Part shown: positions 1 through 6,225 of the stretch, one piece after another | Numbering within the stretch: the stretch's first letter is position 1 | Layout of the letters: each line of letters begins with the position of its first letter | Assembly: GCA_031392925.1 (NCBI GenBank) | Contig: JANMVV010000383.1 | Coordinates: 1 to 6,705, forward strand | Length of the DNA: 6,705 bases | From: JAGNNV01 sp031392925 | GTDB taxonomy: Bacteria; Acidobacteriota; Vicinamibacteria; Fen-336; JAGNNV01 | Direction of reading: 5' to 3' | The notes under the pieces: generated by a model | Database searches by the model: none | Seen by the model: only the letters and a program-made list of their open reading frames with translations | Told to the model about the DNA's origin: nothing | Made by a program: the position numbers and the translations under genes

Positions 1-2433
1 AAAAGCGAGCGCGTTGCCCTTCCCGCTCGCCCAGCTCTCGACCAGGTTCGAGTAGAAGGGCGAGAGGGGCTGCGCGGAATTGCCGGGCGCGCTCAGGAAG
101 GTCGAGCGATCCCAGTCGGCCACGTCGGCCACGAAACTGAACGAAGCCCCTGCGATCTGTTTCGTGTTCGTCTCGGACGGGTAGGAAGTCGCCATGACGG
201 TATTGCCGTCGCCGCCGCGCGGGGCGGGCGTCACCGCGAAGATGTCGGCCTCGCCGGCCGTCCCTTTCTGCCGGGAGAGTGGATGAACGAAGTCCGCAGT
301 ATGGACATGGCCCCAGGCCCAGGCCTTCGAGTCCTCGCCCTGCGTCTTCACGAGATGAGCGACGGCCTGTTCCAACGCCTGAGTCAGGATCCGGTCCCGC
401 GCGGCGAGCCTCTCCTTGGGAGAAGCCCCATACTCCCTCGCGGCCCGAACCATCCACTCCAGCACGCGCTCCAGATCGTATCCCCGGTAGTTGAAACGCT
501 CCTCCTCGGTCAAAAGCGGCGCGTAGGCGAGGGGCGGGAGCTTCGACTGGAAGGCCTCGAACAGGGCGGCCGCGGCCGACTCCTTCTTGAGCGAAAAGTC
601 CCAGCCGGTGAGGATCCGTTGGGCGCGTACCACGTCCGGTTTGTAGACGGCGAGTTCAAGAACGAGGGGCACGAGCGTGCGCGCGGGAAGGGAAACCGTG
701 TCCTGCTGAAGCGCCTGCATGTCGGCGAGCGTGAACTGCTTCTTCGACTTCAGCACCTCGAGTACGCGGTTGTAGCGGAAGGGCTGTGAATACTCGAAGC
801 CCAGGGGCAGGTCGTAACCGGGCACGATCTTCGGAACCACGTCGTTATTCGACGTGTTGTAGAAGCCGGTCGGCGAGTTGAAGCTCGCGGGCAGCTTCTC
901 GAACGGGACATATCCCTCCCATTCGTACGTGCCGTCCTTGCCCGGCACGGGCAGCAGGCCGTCCCAGTTGCGGCGAACCGGCGAGAGGGCGACACCGAGG
1001 TAGCCGATGTTTCCGTCCACGTCGGCATAGACAATGCTGTGCGAGGGAATGAACCACGCGCGCGCCATGTTGGTCTTGAACTCCTGCCAGTTCCGCGATT
1101 GCATCACGCCGAGCGAGCCGACGTAGCCGGCGCCCCCGGTTTCCGCGCCCGCCCAGCGCAGTGCGATGGCGCGATGCCTCGCGGCGTTCTCATAGAGCAC
1201 GGGCCCGTGGTGCGTTCGCTTGAGGGTCACCTCCACCGGGCTCGCCTGACCTTTCACGAAGATCAGTTCGCGGGTCACCGCCATGTCTCGCCATTCGCCC
1301 TTCCACCGGTACCGGTTCGGATCCGCGGGATCGGTTTCCTCCACGTAGAGGTCCTGCTGATCGACGCCGAGAATGGTGAAGCCCCAGGCCACGCGATCGT
1401 TGTGGCCGACCGCGATGCCAGGAACTCCCGGCTCGGTGGCGCCGATCGCGTTCCAGCCGGGGGCGCTCAGGTGGACCAGGTAGCGAAGGGCCGGGTTCAC
1501 GAGGTCGCGATGGGGGTCGTTGGCGAGCAGGGGCTTGCCCGTCGCCGACTTCGCGGCGCCGATCACCCAGTTGTTGCTGGCGCTCGGCCGTTCGTCCGCC
1601 ATTCCGCCGTAAGTCGTATCCAGGGCGAGGGCGCCCTCGGCGCCGACGGGCAGGGGAAAGCGATAGTTGTTGGCGTCGCGCGTGATGTCCAGGATTCCGG
1701 GCTCGATGTCATCGAGATTCAGTCCCTCGGGAACGATGAAGGCGCGCTCGGGATCCGTGGGGCGGAGCTCGCGCGTCTTTTCGAGGCCGAAGCGCTTGAT
1801 GTCGAGAGAGCGGGCGACTTCGCTGGAGGCATTGCGGGTCATGGCCCAGCCGGCCATCCGGGTGAGGATCGTCTTCGCAGTCCACACCGGCTGGGGCGCA
1901 AAGCCCATGCGGTCGAACTCCACCGGCACTCTCTTCTCGTCGATGGCCTTCTGGATCGCGGCGTTTACGCCTTTTGCGAACGAGTCGAAAATCAGCTTTC
2001 CTTGCGGGTGATACTTCTGGTACTCGGCGTCCCAGTCGCCGCGGAACTGAAGCATTCGCGCAAAGGTGTCTCGCCTGACGTAGTCCTTGCCCAGGACCTC
2101 GGCAAGCCGGCCCTCCCCGTTGCGACGCCACATCTCGAGCTGCCACATCCGGTCCTGCGCGACCACGAAGCCTTGAGCGAAGAAGAGATCTCCGGTGTTC
2201 TTCGCGTAGATGTGAGGCACCCCGAAGCGGTCGCGGATGACCTCGACCGGCTCGCTCGTACCCGAGACCATGATCGTCCCGTCGATCTGGGCGAGGGCGG
2301 CTTTCGCGGCGACCGCGGGATCGGCCGCGACCGCGCTCTGCGCGTTCACCACCGTGGGCAGGAAGCAGGCGAGGAGAAGGACCGGGAGGGTCGCTTGTCT
2401 CCTCCCGGAGGTCTTGACCAGCGACTGATTCAC
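1..2433 (-). CDS. Penicillin acylase-family Ntn-hydrolase, exported; 3' end cut by the window
   Basis: This is a precursor of a heterodimeric N-terminal-nucleophile amidase that cleaves amide bonds of acylated substrates outside the cytoplasm. The visible 811 residues run without a stop to base 1. The final residues (APGNSAQPLSPFY, then W..GKGNALAF) match the family's usual C-terminus, so probably only some 10-20 residues are missing. Residues 1-32 look like a signal peptide: Arg11-Arg12, a hydrophobic stretch at 14-29, and a cut after VNA. LLAC at 20-23 could instead be a lipobox. The conserved block RFGVPHIYA is at 69-77. The self-cleavage site and nucleophile are Ala285/Ser286 in ASNNWVIG, followed by LLANDPH (302-308), which starts the beta chain. 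TSNN at 527-530 sits where the family keeps its oxyanion Asn. The GTG start was chosen because the signal peptide follows it; no good ribosome-binding site is visible. An in-frame ATG at 2541 would add 36 atypical residues. The natural substrate is unknown and could be a beta-lactam, an N-acyl homoserine lactone or an acyl-peptide. Confidence 0.93.
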   Translation of the reverse strand, partial: MNQSLVKTSGRRQATLPVLLLACFLPTVVNAQSAVAADPAVAAKAALAQIDGTIMVSGTSEPVEVIRDRFGVPHIYAKNTGDLFFAQGFVVAQDRMWQLEMWRRNGEGRLAEVLGKDYVRRDTFARMLQFRGDWDAEYQKYHPQGKLIFDSFAKGVNAAIQKAIDEKRVPVEFDRMGFAPQPVWTAKTILTRMAGWAMTRNASSEVARSLDIKRFGLEKTRELRPTDPERAFIVPEGLNLDDIEPGILDITRDANNYRFPLPVGAEGALALDTTYGGMADERPSASNNWVIGAAKSATGKPLLANDPHRDLVNPALRYLVHLSAPGWNAIGATEPGVPGIAVGHNDRVAWGFTILGVDQQDLYVEETDPADPNRYRWKGEWRDMAVTRELIFVKGQASPVEVTLKRTHHGPVLYENAARHRAIALRWAGAETGGAGYVGSLGVMQSRNWQEFKTNMARAWFIPSHSIVYADVDGNIGYLGVALSPVRRNWDGLLPVPGKDGTYEWEGYVPFEKLPASFNSPTGFYNTSNNDVVPKIVPGYDLPLGFEYSQPFRYNRVLEVLKSKKQFTLADMQALQQDTVSLPARTLVPLVLELAVYKPDVVRAQRILTGWDFSLKKESAAAALFEAFQSKLPPLAYAPLLTEEERFNYRGYDLERVLEWMVRAAREYGASPKERLAARDRILTQALEQAVAHLVKTQGEDSKAWAWGHVHTADFVHPLSRQKGTAGEADIFAVTPAPRGGDGNTVMATSYPSETNTKQIAGASFSFVADVADWDRSTFLSAPGNSAQPLSPFYSNLVESWASGKGNALAF
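1576..1578 (-). other. Catalytic Ser codon and autoprocessing site of the acylase
   Basis: This AGC codon encodes Ser286 in the context PSASNNWVIG. In the penicillin acylase family, the Ser that precedes Asn becomes the free N-terminus of the beta chain and acts as nucleophile after self-cleavage. The residue before it is Ala here. Gly is common at that position in related proteins, though other small residues occur. The downstream spacing to LLANDPH is as expected for the family. Confidence 0.85.
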
Positions 2434-2563
2434 ATCGATGCCGTAGACGCCCGTGCTGCAACACCGTGCCGGATCGAAGACGAGAGAGATCCGAAGACCG
2501 AAGTGGTGGCGCGCTTTTGCACGATCTGACCATACAACCATTGCTGATAGTCGTACGGCGGCT
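2434..2563. other. 130-nt gap between exporter and acylase genes
   Basis: This is the longest non-coding stretch between genes in the window. It is less GC-biased than the flanking genes, which suggests it is really non-coding. I see no hairpin followed by a T-run on the minus strand, so there is no clear intrinsic terminator for the exporter gene. I also see no convincing -35/-10 pair, although the gap is large enough for a separate acylase promoter. An in-frame ATG at 2539-2541 could extend the acylase N-terminus, but it has no Shine-Dalgarno and would bury the signal peptide about 36 residues in. Confidence 0.5.
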
Positions 2564-3865
2564 CTATAGATTTCTCCGGGGCGGCACCAGCAGATCGCCG
2601 AAGAGGAGACCCGCCACCAGGGTGGTGAGAAGCACCACCAGCGATGAGGCGGTGTTGATCCCCTGCATCACCTGGCCGTCGAAGACGAAGAAGACACTGC
2701 GGAAGCCCACGCTGCCGGGGACGAGGAGCAGGATCCCCGGCGTGCGCACGAGGGCGCTCGGCTTGTTCTTGAGCCGGGCGAACAGGTTCGACGAGGCTCC
2801 CACCACGAGGCCGGCGAGAAAGACGCCGAACAGCGGGCCGAACGATTCGCTGCCCACGCGGGCCGCGGTGTAGCCGAGCACGGCCGCGCCCATCACCAGC
2901 CAGCGATGCCGCTTGTGCGGACGCAGGAGAAGCGAATAGGACAAAGCACCGCACAGCAGGGCGATGATTTCGACCCACACCGAACTTTCCCCGGGACGCA
3001 CGGAACGGAGCGGCACGTGGAGAGCCTTCGCCACTTCACTCCCCGCCACCGCGCCGAAGGTGAGCTTGAGGAGGATGGTGAGCGCCCCGGCGAGACGGGC
3101 GACGCCGGAGACGAGATGCTGGCTCGACAGCTCCGAAACCGCGGTGGTCAGAGTGAGACCGGGCAGGAACACCACGATGGCGGCGAGGGTCACCGACTGC
3201 AGGGACAAGGGCAGGACGTAGGCACTGGCCAGGGTGGCGAGCAGGGTCGAGAGGAACGCGGCCAGCGCTTCGAGGCCGGGCCGAAGGGGAGCGTGTCGTT
3301 TCGAGATCACGAGGAGACCGCCGGTGAGCGCGCCCACCAGGGCGGCCGCCACGATATCGGTGGGCCGAGACTTGAGCACCGCGGCCACGCTCGCGGCCGC
3401 GAAGGCGAAGCCCGCGATCGTGCTCTTGACCTTCACCGGTTCGGGCACGATGTCGCGGAGGCTCTGGTAGCCGTCGGCCACGCTCATCTTCCCGTGGAAG
3501 ACCTTCTCCGCGACCTCATCCGTATCAACCAGGCGGCGAAGGTTCGTCTCCCCCGGCGACAGCCGCAGCACTTCGGAGACACGCTGCTCCGAAGCCTCGG
3601 GATGCTTCGCATCGCGGAAAGAAAGCAGGATCCCGGTCGGACTCGACCAGATCTGGGTATCGAGACCGAGCTTGTGCGAAAGCGATTCGACCGAAGCCTC
3701 GAGCCTGGTGGTGGTGGTGCCGTACTGATGAAGGCGCTTGGCGAGCTCGCTCAGGAAGCGCAGACGGATGTCCGACCACAACTCGGCCGGCGGCTTGACC
3801 GGGGGCGAGGCGTCGTCGTCGCGGTAGTCGAGCGCCGCCCCGGGCGGGTCGGGGGCGGTGGTCAC
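2564..3865 (-). CDS. ThrE-type threonine/serine exporter family membrane protein (fused N- and C-halves)
   Basis: This is a predicted inner-membrane exporter of the ThrE family, whose characterised Corynebacterium member expels threonine and serine. The 433 residues form a cytosolic N-terminal part (about 1-147) containing the family block FLSELAKRLHQYG (38-50), RLEASVE and SSPTGILLSF (74-83), then about ten hydrophobic segments: roughly 149-165, 170-187, 199-219, 221-240, 252-272, 297-315, 322-336, 343-362, 374-394 and 404-425. FLPGLTLTTAVSEL (233-246) and LVPGSVGFRS (381-390) are the matching signatures of the two membrane halves. Both halves (ThrE and ThrE_2) are therefore in one chain; in E. 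coli the equivalents YjjP and YjjB are separate. The start is GTG with only a weak CGGA upstream, 12 nt after the exonuclease stop, so translational coupling is likely. The true substrate is not shown by the sequence. Confidence 0.9.
   Translation of the reverse strand: MTTAPDPPGAALDYRDDDASPPVKPPAELWSDIRLRFLSELAKRLHQYGTTTTRLEASVESLSHKLGLDTQIWSSPTGILLSFRDAKHPEASEQRVSEVLRLSPGETNLRRLVDTDEVAEKVFHGKMSVADGYQSLRDIVPEPVKVKSTIAGFAFAAASVAAVLKSRPTDIVAAALVGALTGGLLVISKRHAPLRPGLEALAAFLSTLLATLASAYVLPLSLQSVTLAAIVVFLPGLTLTTAVSELSSQHLVSGVARLAGALTILLKLTFGAVAGSEVAKALHVPLRSVRPGESSVWVEIIALLCGALSYSLLLRPHKRHRWLVMGAAVLGYTAARVGSESFGPLFGVFLAGLVVGASSNLFARLKNKPSALVRTPGILLLVPGSVGFRSVFFVFDGQVMQGINTASSLVVLLTTLVAGLLFGDLLVPPRRNL
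3707..3719 (-). repeat. Short in-frame ACC trinucleotide run (four Thr codons)
   Basis: The plus strand reads GGTGGTGGTGGTG. On the coding strand this gives four consecutive ACC codons, encoding Thr50-Thr53 of the exporter in YGTTTTRLEAS. It falls inside the conserved cytosolic ThrE block, just before the conserved Arg-Leu-Glu. It is too short to be called a hypermutable microsatellite, but it is the only simple-sequence run of note in the window. Confidence 0.6.
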
Positions 3866-3877
3866 GCCGGGGTCCGA

Positions 3878-4543
3878 TCAGTGCTCGAAGAGATGGTCGT
3901 ACCCCATGAGATCGAGCTCGGACATGAGGGGAATGGCGCCGAAGCACTCGGTGGCGAGATCGGTCCGGCCTTCGCGGGCCAGCATCATGGTCAGCTTGTC
4001 CATGATCCCGTGGAGGAGCGTGACGTCGGCGGTCGCGTACTTGAGCTGAGCCGGCGTGAGATCCGAGCGCGACCAGTCCGTGCTCTGCGAGGTTTTGTCC
4101 ATCTCGACATCCACGAGCTCGAAGGCCACGTCCTTCAGACCATGGCGGTCGGTGTAGGTGCGGACGAGCTTGCTCGCGGTGCGCGTGCAGAAGACAGGAG
4201 CCATGGCGATGCCGAGATGATGGCGGATGGCAGCCACGTCGAAGCGCGCGAAGTGGAGGATCTTCATGATCGAGGGATCCTCGAGGAGCCGCTTGAGCCG
4301 CGGCGCGCCGGTGGCGGCGGGAAGTGGCGCCCTTCGCCCCGGAGTCGGAGGAATCTGGACCACAACCGCGCGCCGAGAGCGATCGCAGAGCTGAACCACG
4401 CACAGCCGGTCGCGAAGGGGATTGAGACCCATGGTCTCGGTGTCGACCGCCACTTCCTTCTGTTTCAGGTAGTGCTGAAGCTGATCTTCGGTGAGATCGC
4501 CCTGGGCAATCTCGGGGGTGACGTCGGGAGGTTTCTGAGCCAT
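3878..4543 (-). CDS. RNase D-like DEDDy 3'-5' exonuclease (single domain)
   Basis: This is a metal-dependent 3'-5' exonuclease of the RNase D group, which in characterised members trims 3' ends of tRNA precursors and other small structured RNAs in the cytoplasm. All catalytic positions of the DEDDy fold are visible: Asp34 and Glu36 in VDTETMGL (Exo I), Asp102 in HFARFDVAAI (Exo II), and Tyr169 and Asp173 in YATADVTLL (Exo III). TYTDRHGLKDVA (129-140) is another family block. The 221-residue length equals the nuclease domain alone; the HRDC domains of E. coli RNase D (about 375 residues) are absent, as in the short RNase D-like proteins of many bacteria. Residues 59-84 (RAVVVQIPPTPGRRAPLPAA and following) are Pro/Ala-rich and look slightly longer than usual. 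The ATG is fixed by AGGAGA with 7-8 nt spacing. A DNA-directed activity cannot be excluded. Confidence 0.92.
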   Translation of the reverse strand: MAQKPPDVTPEIAQGDLTEDQLQHYLKQKEVAVDTETMGLNPLRDRLCVVQLCDRSRRAVVVQIPPTPGRRAPLPAATGAPRLKRLLEDPSIMKILHFARFDVAAIRHHLGIAMAPVFCTRTASKLVRTYTDRHGLKDVAFELVDVEMDKTSQSTDWSRSDLTPAQLKYATADVTLLHGIMDKLTMMLAREGRTDLATECFGAIPLMSELDLMGYDHLFEH

Positions 4544-4569
4544 GCCTGATTCTCCTATGAGAATCGGGC
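4544..4569 (-). promoter_or_regulatory. Hairpin that can sequester the exonuclease ribosome-binding site
   Basis: On the minus strand an 11-position stem forms with an ATAG tetraloop: GCCCGATTCTC pairs with GAGAATCAGGC, giving ten Watson-Crick pairs and one C/A mismatch. The innermost seven pairs (GATTCTC/GAGAATC) are perfect. The 3' arm ends directly before the ATG of the RNase D-like gene, and AGGAGA is split between loop and stem. No U-tract follows, so it is not a typical intrinsic terminator of the upstream methyltransferase gene. Translational control, or RNase processing between the two cistrons, fits better. The structure is read by eye; the function is inferred. Confidence 0.6.
4551..4556 (-). 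promoter_or_regulatory. Shine-Dalgarno AGGAGA of the exonuclease gene
   Basis: AGGAGA is followed by ATCAGGC and the ATG. It is the best ribosome-binding site in the window and fixes this start codon. It lies in the loop and 3' arm of the hairpin annotated at 4544-4569. Confidence 0.8.
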
Positions 4570-4583
4570 TTTCGCTTCCTCCC

Positions 4584-6215
4584 CTACCGCTCCCGCTTCG
4601 GCATGCGGTCCCAGGGCTTGGCGGACTTCTTCGGCGCCTTCGGCTTCTTCGCGAAGGCCTTCGGAACTTCGGTACGCTCGCCCCGCTCGGCCAGATGCGC
4701 GGTGGACCGCTCGGTCCGCGCGACGGTGCGGGCTCGATGCTTCAGTTCCAGCACCGCCACCGTCTCCAGGTGAGGCGTGTGCGGAAACATGTCGACCGGC
4801 TGCACGAGGGTCGCGCGATAGCCGGCGTCGTAGGCCAGCCTCATCTCGTCCATCAGGGCCTCGGGATTGCACGAGACGATGACGAGCCGGGCGGGCGCGA
4901 TCTTGCGGGTGAGGGTGCGCATCACCTCTTCCGGGCAGCCCGAGCGCGGCGGATCGATGACCGCGGCGTCCCATTCCTGGCGGGCCAGATGCTCGATCGC
5001 GTCTTCAACCTTCGACGGCACGAGGTGCAGGCGGGACTCGGGGATGCCGGAGAGTTGCGCGTTCTTCGCGGCCTCGCGCGACGCCTTGCGGCTTTCTTCG
5101 ACCGCGGTGACGCGGTGCTTCGCGAGAGCGAGGGGCAGAGCGAACAGACCGCTGCCGCTGTAGAGATCGAGCACCTTGAGCGAGCTCTCCGCGCCGATCG
5201 CCGTCTTCACCAGGCGAACGAGGTGCGCGGCGCCGTGGATGTTGGTCTGGAAGAAGCCGGTGGGCGAGGACAGGAAACTCGGGCCGAGGGCCGTCTCCTT
5301 CACGTGTCCCAGCCCGTCGATGCGGACGGTGTGCGGACCGAAGAGATAAGGCGAGGCCTGGTCGTGCAGATTCAGCAGCAGACCCTCAGGCTTCTGCCGC
5401 GAAGCCACGATCTGGCGCAGCGGAGCGGCGAGGGCCGGATGCTCCTCGGTCGCGACCACCACCGCCACCGCTTCCTTCTCGTCCTCGGTCACGCGAACCA
5501 CCACGTGGCGCAGAAGGCCGCCGCGTTCGGTGGCGACCGGGATCCGGTTCGCGGCCATGGCGTCCTTGATCGCGAAGGCCACGCGATTGCCGCGGTCCGA
5601 GTGCACGAGGCACTCGGTCACCGGAACCACGGTGTTCGTGCCGCGCGCGAAGTGGCCGATCTGCAGGCGGCCCTTCTCATCCTCGGTAAAGGTGAAAGCG
5701 GCCTTCTGTCGGAAACCACGCGGCACCCCATCCGGGCCGACGGGCATGCCGATCATGGGCGACACGACCGGCTTCCCCGGTCCGAACGTGTCTTCGAGCA
5801 GACCGTCGAGGAGGCGAGTCTTCTGCCTCAGCTGCTCGTCGTAAGCGACGTGCTGAAAAGCGCAGCCTCCGCAATCCGCGGCGTGCGGGCATTTCGGAAC
5901 GACGCGGTGCGGCGAGGCCTCGACCACGGAGACGAGCGCCGCCTTCGCGACACCGTCATCGCCTCGATCGAGCGCGTCAGCCTGGCCTCGGGCCACGATC
6001 CGGACCCGAACCTTCTCGCCCGGGATGGCGCCGTCGACGTAGATCGTCTCGCCCTTGACCTCGGCGTACGACTCGCCCGAGAGGGCGATATCGGTGAGGT
6101 GGATTTCGAGGACCTCTGAAGGCGGCGACGATCGCTGGCTTCTTTTATCTGGCTCCCGGCGCCTGCCCCCTTCAGGGGGTGCGCCGGGATGACGGGAGAC
6201 GCGCGGATACGGCAC
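4584..6215 (-). CDS. rlmD: 23S rRNA (uracil-5-)-methyltransferase, RlmD/RumA type
   Basis: This is a SAM-dependent enzyme that methylates C5 of a uracil in 23S rRNA (U1939 for E. coli RlmD). Numbering from the GTG start, a TRAM RNA-binding domain spans about 35-100. Fe-S ligands are Cys109, Cys115 and Cys118 (CPHAADCGGC), with Cys202 (TECLVH) as probable fourth. GFFQTN is at 320-325, the SAM loop LDLYSGSGLF at 349-358, DPPRSGC at 421-427, the nucleophile Cys449 in SCNPEAL, and the general base Glu484 in HLETVAVLEL. TRAM plus Fe-S favours RlmD over TrmA or RlmC, though the exact target uracil is inferred. The frame is open upstream to an ATG at 6374, inside the previous gene. GTG 6215 was preferred because GGAG lies 4 nt before it and it starts 10 nt after the previous stop. 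No ATG, GTG or TTG occurs between it and the TRAM domain. About 34 N-terminal residues and a basic tail of about 53 residues flank the core. Confidence 0.9.
   Translation of the reverse strand: MPYPRVSRHPGAPPEGGRRREPDKRSQRSSPPSEVLEIHLTDIALSGESYAEVKGETIYVDGAIPGEKVRVRIVARGQADALDRGDDGVAKAALVSVVEASPHRVVPKCPHAADCGGCAFQHVAYDEQLRQKTRLLDGLLEDTFGPGKPVVSPMIGMPVGPDGVPRGFRQKAAFTFTEDEKGRLQIGHFARGTNTVVPVTECLVHSDRGNRVAFAIKDAMAANRIPVATERGGLLRHVVVRVTEDEKEAVAVVVATEEHPALAAPLRQIVASRQKPEGLLLNLHDQASPYLFGPHTVRIDGLGHVKETALGPSFLSSPTGFFQTNIHGAAHLVRLVKTAIGAESSLKVLDLYSGSGLFALPLALAKHRVTAVEESRKASREAAKNAQLSGIPESRLHLVPSKVEDAIEHLARQEWDAAVIDPPRSGCPEEVMRTLTRKIAPARLVIVSCNPEALMDEMRLAYDAGYRATLVQPVDMFPHTPHLETVAVLELKHRARTVARTERSTAHLAERGERTEVPKAFAKKPKAPKKSAKPWDRMPKRER
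6154..6189. repeat. Large nested palindrome, dispersed-repeat-like, inside the methyltransferase 5' end
   Basis: Outer arms TCCCGGCGC (6154-6162) and GCGCCGGGA (6181-6189) are a perfect 9-bp inverted repeat. Inside them CCCCC (6166-6170) and GGGGG (6175-6179) form a second stem around TTCA. On the minus strand the flanks read CGTCAT before the first arm and GCCAGA after the second. This resembles the CGTCATTCC...GGAATCCAGA palindromes scattered between genes in many bacteria; that comparison is from memory. No T-run follows on either strand, so an intrinsic terminator is unlikely. With the GTG start at 6215, the element is translated in frame as part of a Pro/Gly/Arg-rich N-terminal segment. 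Confidence 0.7.
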
Positions 6216-6217
6216 CA

Positions 6218-6223
6218 GTCTCC
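6218..6223 (-). promoter_or_regulatory. Probable ribosome-binding site for the methyltransferase GTG start
   Basis: The minus strand reads CCGGAG, then ACTG and GTG, right after the TGA of the alkylation repair gene. The spacing of 4 nt from GGAG is short but usable. This is the main reason to prefer GTG at 6215 over the ATG at 6374 inside the upstream gene. Confidence 0.5.
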
Positions 6224-6225
6224 GG

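Noticed and set aside
2394..2409. Twin-arginine (Tat) signal in the acylase from the Arg-Arg pair
   Set aside because: GRRQAT lacks the usual Ser/Thr before the pair and the Phe-Leu-Lys after it. A Sec or lipoprotein signal explains the region as well.
1039..2529. 496-codon plus-strand ORF antisense to the acylase
   Set aside because: Its protein is low-complexity Arg/Gly/Val/His-rich with no family motif. The opposite strand encodes a clear acylase over the same bases. Long antisense frames are expected in GC-rich genes.
1709..2533. 274-codon minus-strand ORF overlapping the acylase start
   Set aside because: It is a different frame of the acylase 5' region, very Arg/Ser/Gly-rich, with no signal or domain, while the acylase frame carries conserved blocks.
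2906..4549. 547-codon plus-strand ORF antisense to the exporter and exonuclease
   Set aside because: It crosses two unrelated real genes and their gap, is rich in Gly/Arg/His/Glu, and shows no recognisable domain or ribosome-binding site.
4542..6119. 525-codon plus-strand ORF starting at the CATG shared with the exonuclease start
   Set aside because: It mirrors the methyltransferase, which has every catalytic motif. The ORF itself has no motif, and its start is simply the palindromic CATG.
6154..6189. The large palindrome as a rho-independent terminator of the alkylation repair gene
   Set aside because: No T-run follows the second arm on either strand, and the methyltransferase frame reads straight through it.
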